Assembly: GCA_003221195.1 (NCBI GenBank)
Contig: QHQO01000022.1
Location: 1-40,982 of the forward strand
Direction of reading: 5' to 3'
DNA length: 40,982 bases
From: Verrucomicrobiota bacterium
GTDB taxonomy: Bacteria; Verrucomicrobiota; Verrucomicrobiia; Chthoniobacterales; UBA10450
Shown here: positions 26,057 to 35,004 of the stretch, piece by piece
Numbering within the stretch: position 1 is the stretch's first letter
Layout of the letters: each line of letters begins with the position of its first letter
Program-made: the position numbers and the translations under genes
The notes under the pieces: model-generated
Told to the model about the DNA's origin: nothing
Databases searched by the model: none
The model's input: the letters and a program-made list of their open reading frames with translations, nothing else

Positions 26057-28243
26057 TTACTTGCACCATTGATCGACCCAATCGTTCACGGTTTTGTACC
26101 AGAGCTGGCTGTTCTGCGGCTTAAGCACCCAATGACCTTCGTCCGGGAAATACAACATCTTCGACGGCACCTTCAGCACTTGCAGCGTCGTGAATAGATC
26201 GAAACCTTGAGACACATCGAGTCGATAATCGTTTTGTCCGTGCACGACCAGGGTCGGCGTTTTGAAATTCGCCGCGTATTCGTGCGGTGACCATTTCCGG
26301 TAAACATCCCGTTTCTTCCATGGGGGACCGCCGAATTCCCAGTTTGCAAACCAAAGCTCCTCTGTCGTGCCGTACGCCGATTCCGCGTTAAACATGCCAT
26401 CATGCGACACGATGCATTTGAAACGATTGGTGTGGCCTAACAACCAATTGGCCATGTAACCGCCGTAGCTCGCACCCAGCGCCGCTTCGCGGTTTTTGTC
26501 GATGAATGGGAATGTCTTCTCCACGTAATCGAGTCCCTTCATCACGTCGATATACGGTTTGCCGCCCCAATCCCCGCTGATCGAGTCGGTAAACTTCTGT
26601 CCGTAACCGGTCGAGCCGTGGAAATTAATCATCACCACCACGTAATTTGCGGTCGCGGCGAGCAACTCCGCGTTCCAGCGATACGTCCACGAATTTCCCC
26701 ATGCTCCTTGCGGCCCGCCGTGTAGCAAAAACTTCAGCGGATATCTTTTGTTGGGATCAAATCCCGGAGGCTTGATCAAGAATCCCTGCACGTCGTCGTT
26801 GTTCGCGCCTTTGAACGTGAACGACTCCAACGGCTGCATGTCGATCTGTGACAACAACGCGTCATTCATGTGTGTTACAGCAGTCGGATTGGCATCGTGT
26901 CCCGTTGAAAGATCGAGTCGCCAAATCTCATTTGGTGCCTGAATTGACATACGTGTGAAGTACAGAATGCCGTTGTTAATCGTTAGATCATCGGCATGCA
27001 GGCCATCGTTCTCTGCAATTGTTGTCCAATTCGCGCCGACTGAAGTCGAAAAGAGCGGAGAAGTGCCACGTCGCTCTGCCGTGAAGACGATTTCACCTGT
27101 ACGGGACGCCCAGCTGAAGCTTCCGATCGAATATTCAAAGCTTTGAGCGACTTCGCGCGTGTTCCCAGTTTGTCGATCTTGCACTAAGAAGCGCCATTTA
27201 TCGGCTTCGAAGCCGGCGCGCGCTTGCGAACGCCAAGCGATATATTTTCCGTCCGGCGAATAGAGCGGCGTGGTGTCGGCGCCGGGACTGCTGGAAATTT
27301 TCTTTGGCGCGCCGCCGCTAATCGGCACGATGAAAATTTCGTTGTTCGTGCTCGTCGCTTCGACTTCGTCGATGTTGCTCGTGTACGCGACCTCCTGGCC
27401 GTCCGGCGAAATCGCATACATGTCCTGACCGCCTAACGAGAACGGTGGCACGTCGTGATCGCCTGGGGTGAGATCCCGTGGCACAGGCATCTTGCCTGTG
27501 GGGACACCGGGCGTCTCGCCTGGTGTTTGCGATTCGGCAGGCGAGACGCCCGCCTGCCTCACAGACAAGATGTCTGTGCTACGATCTGCACGCGCGTCCC
27601 CACTTAACACAAACAAATGGCTGCGCTTGAATTCGGTGAACGCGTTCCAATGCCGATAGAACAAGCGCGTGAAGATTTTCGCTTTTACTTTGCTTTTCTT
27701 CAGTTCTTCATCGCGCTTCTTGTTGCAGTCGTCGCTTGTCACGCCGGAGCCAGGCGGAGGCGGATTGCAATCCGGATAGACAGCCGACACAAAGACGATG
27801 TTCTTCCCGTCCGGCGACCAGATCGCGCCGTCGGCGCCGGTCGAGATTGATGTGACTTGATGCGGTTTCCCAACGAGCTGCCCCGCTTCCGGATCGAAAT
27901 CGCACATCCAGACTTGCGTCGGATCGGTTGCTTTCGAGGTCCAGATCAAGCGCTTGCCATCAGGCGAAAAACGCGGCCGCTCCTCGTGATTCGGCGTTGG
28001 ATTCAATCGATGCGATTCACCGCCGCTGGCCGGCACGATCCACAAATGCGAAATTTTCGTGTTCGCGGCCAGATCGACATCTTCGCAATCGAACACGACC
28101 CATTTGCCATCCGGTGAAGGCACAGGCGCGCCGACCCGCTTGAGTTTCATCATCTCTTCGAACCTGAATGGATGTTTTTGCGAAGCGGTCTGAGCAAACA
28201 TTGAGCCCGCTAAGAGAACGAAAATGCCAATAAATATTTTCAT
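26057..28243 (-). CDS. S9-family serine peptidase (acylaminoacyl-peptidase / DPP-like), secreted
   Basis: 728 residues. MKIFIGIFVLLAGSMFAQ is a signal peptide, so it acts in the periplasm or outside. Residues about 30-470 form a WD40/PD40-like propeller (VPSPDGKWVVFDCEDVD, RFSPDGKRLIW, IWSPDGKNIVFVSA, YSPDGKYIAWRSQ), and about 480-728 the alpha/beta hydrolase. The triad is visible: Ser592 in GASYGGY, Asp672 in HGQNDYRL and His704 in DEGHWVL. The family removes N-terminal dipeptides or acylated residues from peptides. Residues about 218-255 (STDILSV...TGKMPVP) are not propeller sequence but the translation of a four-hairpin palindromic element. It lies convergently with nothing; its 5' side faces the CDGSH gene. 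Confidence 0.92.
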   Translation of the reverse strand: MKIFIGIFVLLAGSMFAQTASQKHPFRFEEMMKLKRVGAPVPSPDGKWVVFDCEDVDLAANTKISHLWIVPASGGESHRLNPTPNHEERPRFSPDGKRLIWTSKATDPTQVWMCDFDPEAGQLVGKPHQVTSISTGADGAIWSPDGKNIVFVSAVYPDCNPPPPGSGVTSDDCNKKRDEELKKSKVKAKIFTRLFYRHWNAFTEFKRSHLFVLSGDARADRSTDILSVRQAGVSPAESQTPGETPGVPTGKMPVPRDLTPGDHDVPPFSLGGQDMYAISPDGQEVAYTSNIDEVEATSTNNEIFIVPISGGAPKKISSSPGADTTPLYSPDGKYIAWRSQARAGFEADKWRFLVQDRQTGNTREVAQSFEYSIGSFSWASRTGEIVFTAERRGTSPLFSTSVGANWTTIAENDGLHADDLTINNGILYFTRMSIQAPNEIWRLDLSTGHDANPTAVTHMNDALLSQIDMQPLESFTFKGANNDDVQGFLIKPPGFDPNKRYPLKFLLHGGPQGAWGNSWTYRWNAELLAATANYVVVMINFHGSTGYGQKFTDSISGDWGGKPYIDVMKGLDYVEKTFPFIDKNREAALGASYGGYMANWLLGHTNRFKCIVSHDGMFNAESAYGTTEELWFANWEFGGPPWKKRDVYRKWSPHEYAANFKTPTLVVHGQNDYRLDVSQGFDLFTTLQVLKVPSKMLYFPDEGHWVLKPQNSQLWYKTVNDWVDQWCK
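27482..27578. repeat. Composite four-hairpin palindromic element inside the S9 peptidase gene
   Basis: cacaggca-TCT-tgcctgtg (27482-27500, perfect 8-bp arms), caccgggcg-TCT-cgcctggtg (27505-27525, 8 of 9), gcaggcg-AGA-cgcccgc (27537-27553, 6 of 7) and cacagaca-AGA-tgtctgtg (27560-27578, perfect). The outer and inner pairs mirror each other, so the whole is a nested palindrome. It stays in frame within the peptidase. Confidence 0.82.
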
Positions 28244-28264
28244 GACTTGTGCGTTTCCTATCTT

Positions 28265-28341
28265 GTCATGTCGAGCGGAGTCGAGACATCTCTAAATCTT
28301 TCAGAAATAATTAGAGATTCCTCCACTTCAGTCGGAATGAC
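28265..28341. repeat. 29-base imperfect inverted repeat upstream of the CDGSH gene
   Basis: 28265-28293 (starting gtcatgtcgagcggagtcga) is an imperfect inverted copy of 28313-28341 (ending gtcggaatgac), about two-thirds of positions pairing over a 19-base loop. The same GTCAT...GAGCG type of arm occurs at 40325-40538. It occupies most of the 112-base divergent gap between the S9 peptidase and the CDGSH protein and could affect both promoters. Confidence 0.65.
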
Positions 28342-28355
28342 ACTAAACTGCAGGC

Positions 28356-28571
28356 ATGGCTCAAGTAACAATCGAGACAATCAAGAACGGTCCTTACATC
28401 GTGACCGGCGAAGTGGAGTTGATCGACGCACACGGAAACAAATATCCAGTAGAAAAGCGGATGGCCCTCTGTCGCTGTGGCGCATCGACCGAAAAACCGT
28501 TCTGCGACGGCACACATTCCAAGATCGGCTTTCAAGCTGCCGAGAAAGCGGTGCCGGAATCGAAAGAATAG
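28356..28571 (+). CDS. CDGSH-type iron-sulfur protein
   Basis: 71 residues with the complete [2Fe-2S] ligand set [16 protein letters not shown]: Cys39, Cys41, Cys50 and His54, in the mitoNEET/CDGSH pattern CxCxxS/TxxxPxCDGxH. Small stand-alone bacterial members hold a labile cluster and are linked to redox or iron homeostasis; the exact role is unknown. The N-terminal 35 residues ([20 protein letters not shown]) form the short beta strands seen in these proteins. The ORF6N gene starts 13 bases after its stop, so they may be co-transcribed. Confidence 0.9.
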   Translation: MAQVTIETIKNGPYIVTGEVELIDAHGNKYPVEKRMALCRCGASTEKPFCDGTHSKIGFQAAEKAVPESKE

Positions 28572-28584
28572 GCGCCGGACATTT

Positions 28585-29151
28585 ATGCCATCCGAAGCGC
28601 TCACGGTTCAGGTCGAGCGCTGCATTTATTTAATTCGCGGCGAGAAAGTGATGCTGGACTACGACCTGGCAGTCCTTTATGGCGTACCGACAAAATCGCT
28701 TAACCTCGCGGTAAAACGAAACGCGGAGCGATTTCCGAACGATTTTATGTTTCGGCTTACGCAGGCCGAAGCAGAAGGTTTGAGGTTTCAAATTGGCACC
28801 TCAAATGAGATGGCGGCAAAGCAAACCTCGGGTTTGAGGTTTCAAACTGAAACCTCAAAGAGCCGCCGGGGTGGACGCCGTTACCTGCCATACGCCTTCA
28901 CTGAGCAAGGTGTGGCAATGTTGTCGAGCGTATTACGCAGCCAACGCGCGGTGCAGGTGAACATCGCGATCATGCGCACGTTTGTGCGGTTGCGCGAAAT
29001 GTTGCTTTCGAATGCCGATCTCGCACGTAAACTCGGTGCGCTCGAGAAGAAGTATGATGCTCAATTTAAAGTCGTATTCGACGCAATTCGTGAGCTGATG
29101 ACGCCAACTGAACCGCCAAGACGCCAGATTGGATTCCATTCTCATGATTAA
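28585..29151 (+). CDS. ORF6N (KilA-N-like) domain protein
   Basis: 188 residues from the ATG at 28585; a longer frame from 28477 lies inside the CDGSH gene and is rejected. The ORF6N domain (PF10543) is clear: [53 protein letters not shown] and [19 protein letters not shown] helical C-terminus ([26 protein letters not shown]) follows. The domain is known from phage antirepressor-type DNA-binding proteins and is widespread on chromosomes. Between FRLTQAEAE and YLPYAF the gene contains two copies of a palindrome (28779-28859) that duplicate a GLRFQxxTS segment. The stop overlaps the amidohydrolase start by 8 bases. Confidence 0.88.
   Translation: MPSEALTVQVERCIYLIRGEKVMLDYDLAVLYGVPTKSLNLAVKRNAERFPNDFMFRLTQAEAEGLRFQIGTSNEMAAKQTSGLRFQTETSKSRRGGRRYLPYAFTEQGVAMLSSVLRSQRAVQVNIAIMRTFVRLREMLLSNADLARKLGALEKKYDAQFKVVFDAIRELMTPTEPPRRQIGFHSHD
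28779..28859. repeat. Two palindromes in direct repeat inside the ORF6N gene
   Basis: tttgaggtttca-aac-tgaaacctcaaa (28833-28859) has perfect 12-bp arms. A degenerate copy, starting with the same tttgaggtttca, lies at 28779-28805. Both are translated in the same frame (GLRFQ...TS). Confidence 0.85.
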
Positions 29152-30550
29152 TAAAGCGGCGATTCTCACCGCGATTGCGTTATCGAGCTTCGTGCTCACT
29201 GCCCGCGCCGAAAAAATCTCTCTCGTTGGCGGTACAGTGATCAATCCCGCCGACGGCAAGGTCCTGCCGAATGCGACAGTGGTCATCGACGGCGACAAGA
29301 TCGAACGGGTCACGATGGGCAAGCAGGATGCGGCGTCGCTGGGGAAACAAATTGATTGCGCAGGCAAATTCATTCTGCCGGGCTACATCGACACTCACAT
29401 TCATTTCTTTCAATCTGGCGATCTGTTCACGCGACCGGACGGCGCCGATCTGAATAGCGTTCGCCCCTACAAGGACGAAGTCGCGTGGGTCAAGAGTCAC
29501 TTGAACGATGTTTTCCCGCGCTATCTGCGCTGCGGCATTACCAGCGTGGTGGATGTTGGCGGGCCATTTTGGAATTTCGAGGTCCGCAAGACTGCAACTG
29601 CAACCGCCAAAGCACCGCGAGTCGCAGTCGCGGGGCCATTGATTTCCAGCGTCTCACGCGAAAAACTCGATCTTGGCGATCCGCCGATCGTCAAAATCGA
29701 CACGCCGGATCAAGCGCGGCAGTTCGTGCGTAAACTGGCCGAACAAAAACCCGACCTGGTCAAGATTTGGTACATCGTCGACAAGGACCATCCGGTCGAA
29801 AGTTTCCGGCCAATCGTGCGCGCCACGATTGAAGAAAGTCATGCGCACAAGATTCGTGTCGCAGTGCATGCCACGGAATTGGAAACGGCACGGGCAGCTG
29901 TGGAAGAAGGCGCGGACGTGCTCGTCCACAGTGTGACCGACAAGCCAGTCGATGACGCGTTTGTAAAGCTACTGAAAGAGCGACACACGATTTTGTGTCC
30001 GACGCTTGTTGTCTTCGAGCGTTATGGCCGGACCTTTTCGCATCAGTTGAATCTGACTCCGGAGGAAAAAGCGTGGGGCAATCCGGAAGTGATCGCGTCG
30101 CTCGATGTCACCAAAATTCCGCCGGATAAATTGCCTGACCGAATCAAGAACGCCTTAGCTAAACCGAATGAAGCATTGGATCGCATCAAAAAAACCTACG
30201 ATATCGCGCTACCGAATTTGAAAAGACTGCAAGATGCCGGCATCACGATTGCAGCGGGAACAGACGCAGGAAATATCGGCACAATTCATGGCCCTGCGCT
30301 TTTCCGCGAATTTCAGTTGATGAAAGAAGCCGGACTGACGCCAATGCAGATTCTTCAATGCACAACTGCAAACGCGGCGAAACTTTTCGGCGGCGACGTT
30401 GGCGCGCATATCGGCAAGATTGAAAACGGCTATTTCGCTGATCTTGTCATTCTCAATTCAAATCCGGTTGACGGCATCGCGCACGCTTCCGATATCGACG
30501 CTGTTATCAAGAATGGCGTGGTTTATCCTGCCGATTCTATTTTGCGCTGA
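29144..30550 (+). CDS. Secreted metal-dependent amidohydrolase
   Basis: 468 residues from the ATG at 29144; the TTG at 29129 would add five residues before the signal peptide [22 protein letters not shown]. After the small beta domain ([26 protein letters not shown]) comes [10 protein letters not shown] with the HxH metal motif, then DLVKIWYIV (candidate carboxylated Lys), [23 protein letters not shown] with two metal His, and AGTDAGN with the catalytic Asp. The end ([21 protein letters not shown]-like) is the usual amidohydrolase C-terminus. This matches the imidazolonepropionase/Xaa-Pro dipeptidase-like group of PF01979. Substrate unknown; export suggests peptide or amide breakdown in the periplasm. 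It overlaps the ORF6N stop by 8 bases. Confidence 0.9.
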   Translation: MINKAAILTAIALSSFVLTARAEKISLVGGTVINPADGKVLPNATVVIDGDKIERVTMGKQDAASLGKQIDCAGKFILPGYIDTHIHFFQSGDLFTRPDGADLNSVRPYKDEVAWVKSHLNDVFPRYLRCGITSVVDVGGPFWNFEVRKTATATAKAPRVAVAGPLISSVSREKLDLGDPPIVKIDTPDQARQFVRKLAEQKPDLVKIWYIVDKDHPVESFRPIVRATIEESHAHKIRVAVHATELETARAAVEEGADVLVHSVTDKPVDDAFVKLLKERHTILCPTLVVFERYGRTFSHQLNLTPEEKAWGNPEVIASLDVTKIPPDKLPDRIKNALAKPNEALDRIKKTYDIALPNLKRLQDAGITIAAGTDAGNIGTIHGPALFREFQLMKEAGLTPMQILQCTTANAAKLFGGDVGAHIGKIENGYFADLVILNSNPVDGIAHASDIDAVIKNGVVYPADSILR

Positions 30551-30567
30551 TCGTGGTTCGCATGGCT

Positions 30568-30633
30568 CTGTAGCCCGCCCACGTGTGCCCGAAAGCATCC
30601 CGACTCTTGCAGCCAGCACGACTGCCTCTACAG
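30568..30633. repeat. CTGTAG-type palindromic repeat before maf
   Basis: ctgtag (30568-30573) and ctacag (30628-30633) close an imperfect palindrome. The reverse complement of 30609-30633 matches 38031-38055 at 20 of 25 positions, so these are copies of one family. It ends 10 bases before the GTG of maf and lies in the 93-base gap after the amidohydrolase. Confidence 0.6.
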
Positions 30634-30643
30634 TAGTTATGTC

Positions 30644-31222
30644 GTGCCTTCTCTAGTGCTGGCATCCTCTTCGCCCAGGCGCGCTGCATTGCTTTCGGAG
30701 GGTGGATTTCATTTTGAAATCGCCAAGCCGCACGTTGCAGAAAAGTTCGATGCTGCTCTCACATTGCGCGAACTAACGCTCTGGAACGCCATTCGAAAAG
30801 CAATGTCCATCGCGCAGGCACGGCCCGACGCTGTCGTCCTTGCAGCCGACACGCTGGTCGCACTGGAGAATCAAGTTATCGGTAAACCGACGGACTTGAG
30901 CGAAGCTTCCCGGATGCTCCGGAGACTAAGCGGACGAACTCACGAAGTTTGTTCTGCTGTGGCAATTTATCAACAGACATCGGGAAAATCGGCGGTTTTT
31001 CACGACGTCTCGCGCGTTCGTTTTCGCCGGCTGAGTGAGGCAACCATCGAGAACTATCTTGCGAAAGTTCGCCCACTGGACAAAGCCGGCGCCTATGCCG
31101 CGCAGGGGAGCGGCGGCGAAATCATCGTAAAAATCGACGGCTCATTCACAAACGTTGTCGGTCTGCCGATGGAAAAAACCGTCGCGGCGCTGACCAAATT
31201 CGGAATACAGCCGAAATCTTAG
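30644..31222 (+). CDS. maf: Maf/Ham1-type nucleoside triphosphate pyrophosphatase
   Basis: 192 residues from a GTG at 30644; the nearby ATG is out of frame. The family signature LASSSPRRAALLSEGGF opens the protein, followed by VLAADTLVAL (catalytic Asp), IGKPTDLSEASRMLRRLSGRTHEV, and AGAYAAQGSGGEIIVKIDGSFTNVVGLPM. Maf proteins hydrolyse dTTP, UTP or modified nucleotides such as m5UTP to monophosphates and help keep odd nucleotides out of nucleic acids. QGSGGEII resembles the YhdE-type (dTTP/UTP) subgroup. Its stop overlaps that of the convergent glpX by 4 bases. Confidence 0.92.
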   Translation: MPSLVLASSSPRRAALLSEGGFHFEIAKPHVAEKFDAALTLRELTLWNAIRKAMSIAQARPDAVVLAADTLVALENQVIGKPTDLSEASRMLRRLSGRTHEVCSAVAIYQQTSGKSAVFHDVSRVRFRRLSEATIENYLAKVRPLDKAGAYAAQGSGGEIIVKIDGSFTNVVGLPMEKTVAALTKFGIQPKS

Positions 31223-32289
31223 ATTAAGTGTTCGCGATTATCGGATCGCAGCCGGATCGTTTTGGTTTGTAAATTGTGCCTTGCTCGAATGAAACGCACA
31301 GTCTTGCTTTTGGCGCGCATGAGGATCGAATGCGTAACGGCTGTGACGCCGCCGTGAGCCCGCACGCCGCGCAGCAACGCGCTGTCGCTGATCCCGGTCG
31401 CACAGAAGAGGATGTTCTGGCCGTTAGCCAGATCGTCGGCTGAAAAGACGCGGTCCAGATCTTTCTTGTAACCGGCGTCGATCAAGTTCTTTCGTTCCTT
31501 TTCATCGCGCGGCCACATCTTGCATTGCATATCGCCACCGAGACACTTGATTCCTGCTGCCGCCAGCACCGCTTCGGGAGAACCGCCGATGCCCATGTAA
31601 AGATCGACATCGGATTCGGGCAGCGACGGCGCGATGGCGGCGGCGATGTCGCCGTCGCCGATCATGCGCAAGGACGCGCCTGCCCCACGAATTTGTTCGA
31701 CGATTTCCTTGTGCCGCGGTCTGTCGAGCATCATCACCGCCACGTCCTGGACGCGTTTGTCCACCGCGCGTGCAACGATTGCCAGCATCTCCGGGATCGG
31801 CATCTCCACGTGGAGCGAGTCGCCACGCTTTTTCATGTAATCGATAACGCGCGGCCCGTAAGCCAGCTTCGACATGTAAAACGATGGCACATCGCGCAGC
31901 GCCACCTTTACTCCTTCCTCCGGACTCGCTGCTGCGATGCAACTGATCGAGTTCGGTGCACCTTTGGAAATGTTGGTTGTTCCGTCGATTGGATCGATGG
32001 CGATATCAAACTGTGGCGAACCGGGAATCCAGGTGCCGAGCTGTTCGCCTTTGAAAATGCCAGGCGCTTCGTCCTTGATGCCTTCACCAATGACGACTTC
32101 GCCACAGATATTCATCAGGTCGAACATGCCGCGCATGGCGTCGCAGGCAGCCGCGTCGGCCGCTTCTTTGTCGCCGCGTCCGAGCCAGCGGAGTGAATTT
32201 AGTGCTGCGGCTTCCGTCGCGCGCACAAAATCCAACTCGATGAGTCGCTCGATGTCTTGATAATCTTGTTTCGGCAGTCGCAGAGCCAC
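31219..32289 (-). CDS. glpX: Fructose-1,6-bisphosphatase class II
   Basis: 356 residues, the family length or slightly over (E. coli GlpX 336). It hydrolyses fructose 1,6-bisphosphate in gluconeogenesis, and in some bacteria also sedoheptulose bisphosphate. Motifs: RATEAAALNSLRWLGRGDKEAADAAA at the N-terminus, VVIGEGIKDEAP with the metal Glu69, and the phosphatase motif IDPIDGTTN (Asp99, Asp102). Later parts KLAYGPRV and MGIGGSPEAVLAAAGIKCLGGDMQ are also typical. Transcribed towards maf, sharing 4 bases at the stops; it starts 78 bases from the end of the CapA-fusion gene, on the same strand. Confidence 0.93.
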   Translation of the reverse strand: MALRLPKQDYQDIERLIELDFVRATEAAALNSLRWLGRGDKEAADAAACDAMRGMFDLMNICGEVVIGEGIKDEAPGIFKGEQLGTWIPGSPQFDIAIDPIDGTTNISKGAPNSISCIAAASPEEGVKVALRDVPSFYMSKLAYGPRVIDYMKKRGDSLHVEMPIPEMLAIVARAVDKRVQDVAVMMLDRPRHKEIVEQIRGAGASLRMIGDGDIAAAIAPSLPESDVDLYMGIGGSPEAVLAAAGIKCLGGDMQCKMWPRDEKERKNLIDAGYKKDLDRVFSADDLANGQNILFCATGISDSALLRGVRAHGGVTAVTHSILMRAKSKTVRFIRARHNLQTKTIRLRSDNREHLI

Positions 32290-32367
32290 GGGGCGTTAAT
32301 TTTCACGCAGGTCATGCGCGATGACAAGAAATCAACGACGGATAGATTTCCATCCTCCATCTTCGAA

Positions 32368-35004
32368 TCAACGGCTGCTGAGGGTTTTTCCCTTTTGGAG
32401 ACGGTCCGCGCGAGGGAGACCGTCTTCGAGAACGATTGGAATGAGGGAGGCAGACGAAACTTGCACGCTTTCGTTCAAACCGATCTGAAGTAATGCGCCG
32501 CGATTCCACGACTCGACCGTGGATGCGCCGTCGAACACGAGATTGTCCAGCGAATACGCGATTGGGCAGCCATGATAGAAATCGAGCGCCTGAACACAAT
32601 GCGGATGCGAGCCAACCACGACATCGACTCCGCCATCAATCAGCCAGCGGGCGAGTTCACATTGTTCGTCAGTGACCTTTTCGCTGTTTTCACCTCCCCA
32701 ATGAACCAGGCAAACGACAAGATTTGCGTGTGATCGCGCATTCGCAATTGCCGCGCTCAGGCCAGATCGATCCGATGCTGCGGCGATTTGGTGTCCTGCA
32801 GCAGGTCCGACATCAGTGATCGCGAGGAGAGCGATCCTTTTCCCATCGAGTATCGAGAAGAAACTCGGCGTGTAAGTTTTGCCGCCGGGTTTTCCGACCC
32901 CGATCGGCTCGATCTGCTCCTGGACCAAGTGCGCTGCGCAGTCCTCCAACGCCGCGGTCCCAAAATCGAGCGCATGATTATTCGCCAACCCCATTGCGCG
33001 AAATCCGGAGCGACGGAGCAATTGCGCGGACTGCGCAGGGGCGCGGAATGCGTAGCGCTGCGCGGAAGCGCCAAGATTCGAGATCGTGCATTCCAAATTT
33101 GCCGCGGCGAATGATGCGCTGTGTAACAGTGGTACGATGCCAGCAAACGGGTCTATTCCACTTTCGATCTTCGCTGCGCAACTACGACCGAGCATTACGT
33201 CGCCACCAAAAACAAGTGTCGCGGCGGATTTTGGTGGCGGCACGCGAAACAAATCGAAACAATTTTTCCTGCGCTCTTTTAGGAGTTCCCCAAGCGTTAG
33301 AATTTCCGGGGCGCCCCCAAGCTGGTGGGCGACTAGGTCGTTTTCACTGAGAATACCGACCGGTTGCCGGTCTTCCATTACCGCTGCAACGTGCGTACCG
33401 AGATGCACGATTACGCCGCGCTGCAGATCCTCCGCGCTTATCCTTGCCGTGCCCGGTGTGGCTGATCGCGTCACAAGATCAAGATCCTCGCGCAGTCGTT
33501 TCGGGTCCGACCACGGCACGCGCTGGCCCTGGCGCCGCAACGCGTAAACAACGAAGTTCGCGCAATCAGCGCCGAGATTCGTTTCCGGCCCGGTATCTGA
33601 ATCTTCTGACAATTCGCCACTTCCGAAAAGGTACGGAAGGCCAAACTGCTCAGTGATTGCGGAACGGAAACCGGTGCCGATAAATCGTCGCAGCTCCAGA
33701 ACAGGGGTTTCGCGGATCTTCCCATCGACGACAGCGCAGGCTCGCAAACGCAGCGAACCACAGTGCCACTGTGGATCAAACAAATTGTCGAGCTTGCTTA
33801 TTGGCAGCGCCGAATCGTGATAATCGATGGGAAGTTCATTCCAGGCAGGACGTGACGCCGCATTCGCGACAAACCCAACCTGATCGGTCGACAAATCGGT
33901 CAGATTGCAACGCAAATATTTCGGAGTCAGCGCGAACCATTCGATCTTTTCCGATTTCGTCGTCCAAGGCTCGGCTACGAGCTCGATCTCGGCCGGTTGG
34001 TCCGCGAGTATGCGCCAGACTTTGTCTGTGGAAGGCTGACGGTCTTTAACTTGAAGATGCAACTGCGGCGCTTCGTCATTCCAAGTGCCCAAGAGTTGCT
34101 CCCAATGGGTTGTGTCATGTCCTACGAGAATGCGTTGACGCTCGGACAAAATTCGCGCGCGGAGCTCCTGTGGTGCCTGCGCGAGATCGAACACCGGTAG
34201 TTTCTTGCCGTTTATCATCGATTCCTTTGCGAGATTTGAATGGTCATTGGCAACCGTCTGAAATGGCTCGAACTCGACCTGTGCCGTCGGCAACGAGATC
34301 ACGGCGGTCAACGTCAGTTCGAGTAGCCGGTACGCTTCGTCTTCGTCCTTCAAGTACGGACGAGAAATTGCAAACGTGATGGCGCGAAGGTTTGGCCGTT
34401 CGATCACGAAATTCCAGATGCGGGCAAAAGCTATTTCTTGTTCGGTGGCGGAGAGGCCTGCGAAATAATCGAGATCAATCGTCACAACCAATGGCTGGTT
34501 TGGATTGATATGCTTGTCGAGATTGTGGAAATCAGAAACGACATACGATTCGCGCAATGATCCCGATTTTCGCGGCGCTGCTTCGAGATGCCCATCGAGT
34601 AACGCTGTTGCTTCTTGCTTGCGCTTGTCGACTTCGGATGTGGAAAATTCCCCGGCGGGGACCCAGATTACTCTTGCAATCGGCGCCGGCATAAGTGGCT
34701 CGATCCAGTTGAAGCATTGGACAGTCCCGTTGCTGCGCCAGTGAGCAAGCAGCGCCTGTCGGTCCCGCGAGGATGCGACATTTCGCAGCGCGTTCCGAAT
34801 GTTATCGGAATCGAAGATCCCGGACGCATCGCTATGCGCATCGAAGAGGATAAGCGTGCACGGCTGATCCAAATCCAGTTTTTGGGCCAACCAATAAAAC
34901 GTCCCAGCGTGATTGTCCTCGATGTAAATGGGCAGAACCTTCGCTGTTGCGCTCGCCACGACGAGCAGCGCCGCCGTGCAAAGCGCAGTTGCTCGCTGGT
35001 TCAT
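32368..35004 (-). CDS. Three-part exported protein: UPF0489 domain, NlpC/P60-like middle, CapA-like phosphoesterase
   Basis: 878 residues. A signal peptide (MNQRATALCTAALLVVASATA) is followed by VLPIYIEDNHAGTFYW and LILFDAHSDAS (about 50-61), the metal-site signature of UPF0489 (arginase/deacetylase-like fold). Residues about 440-590 contain GADCANFVVYALRRQGQ and GVIVHLGTHVAAVME, the Cys and His blocks of an NlpC/P60-like peptidase. From about 595 a CapA/PgsA metallophosphatase domain follows: LVFGGDVMLGRS, ANLECTIS, GLANNHALDFG, CLVHWGGEN and VVVGSHPHCVQ. CapA-type proteins are tied to poly-gamma-glutamate export. All parts suggest cell-envelope peptide or polymer processing. Its ATG overlaps the stop of the upstream gene (ATGA). 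Confidence 0.82.
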   Translation of the reverse strand: MNQRATALCTAALLVVASATAKVLPIYIEDNHAGTFYWLAQKLDLDQPCTLILFDAHSDASGIFDSDNIRNALRNVASSRDRQALLAHWRSNGTVQCFNWIEPLMPAPIARVIWVPAGEFSTSEVDKRKQEATALLDGHLEAAPRKSGSLRESYVVSDFHNLDKHINPNQPLVVTIDLDYFAGLSATEQEIAFARIWNFVIERPNLRAITFAISRPYLKDEDEAYRLLELTLTAVISLPTAQVEFEPFQTVANDHSNLAKESMINGKKLPVFDLAQAPQELRARILSERQRILVGHDTTHWEQLLGTWNDEAPQLHLQVKDRQPSTDKVWRILADQPAEIELVAEPWTTKSEKIEWFALTPKYLRCNLTDLSTDQVGFVANAASRPAWNELPIDYHDSALPISKLDNLFDPQWHCGSLRLRACAVVDGKIRETPVLELRRFIGTGFRSAITEQFGLPYLFGSGELSEDSDTGPETNLGADCANFVVYALRRQGQRVPWSDPKRLREDLDLVTRSATPGTARISAEDLQRGVIVHLGTHVAAVMEDRQPVGILSENDLVAHQLGGAPEILTLGELLKERRKNCFDLFRVPPPKSAATLVFGGDVMLGRSCAAKIESGIDPFAGIVPLLHSASFAAANLECTISNLGASAQRYAFRAPAQSAQLLRRSGFRAMGLANNHALDFGTAALEDCAAHLVQEQIEPIGVGKPGGKTYTPSFFSILDGKRIALLAITDVGPAAGHQIAAASDRSGLSAAIANARSHANLVVCLVHWGGENSEKVTDEQCELARWLIDGGVDVVVGSHPHCVQALDFYHGCPIAYSLDNLVFDGASTVESWNRGALLQIGLNESVQVSSASLIPIVLEDGLPRADRLQKGKTLSSR

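Noticed and set aside
28247-28633. 128-residue plus-strand frame upstream of and across the CDGSH gene
   Set aside because: Its start is in the inverted repeat, and the rest is out of frame with the clear CDGSH gene.
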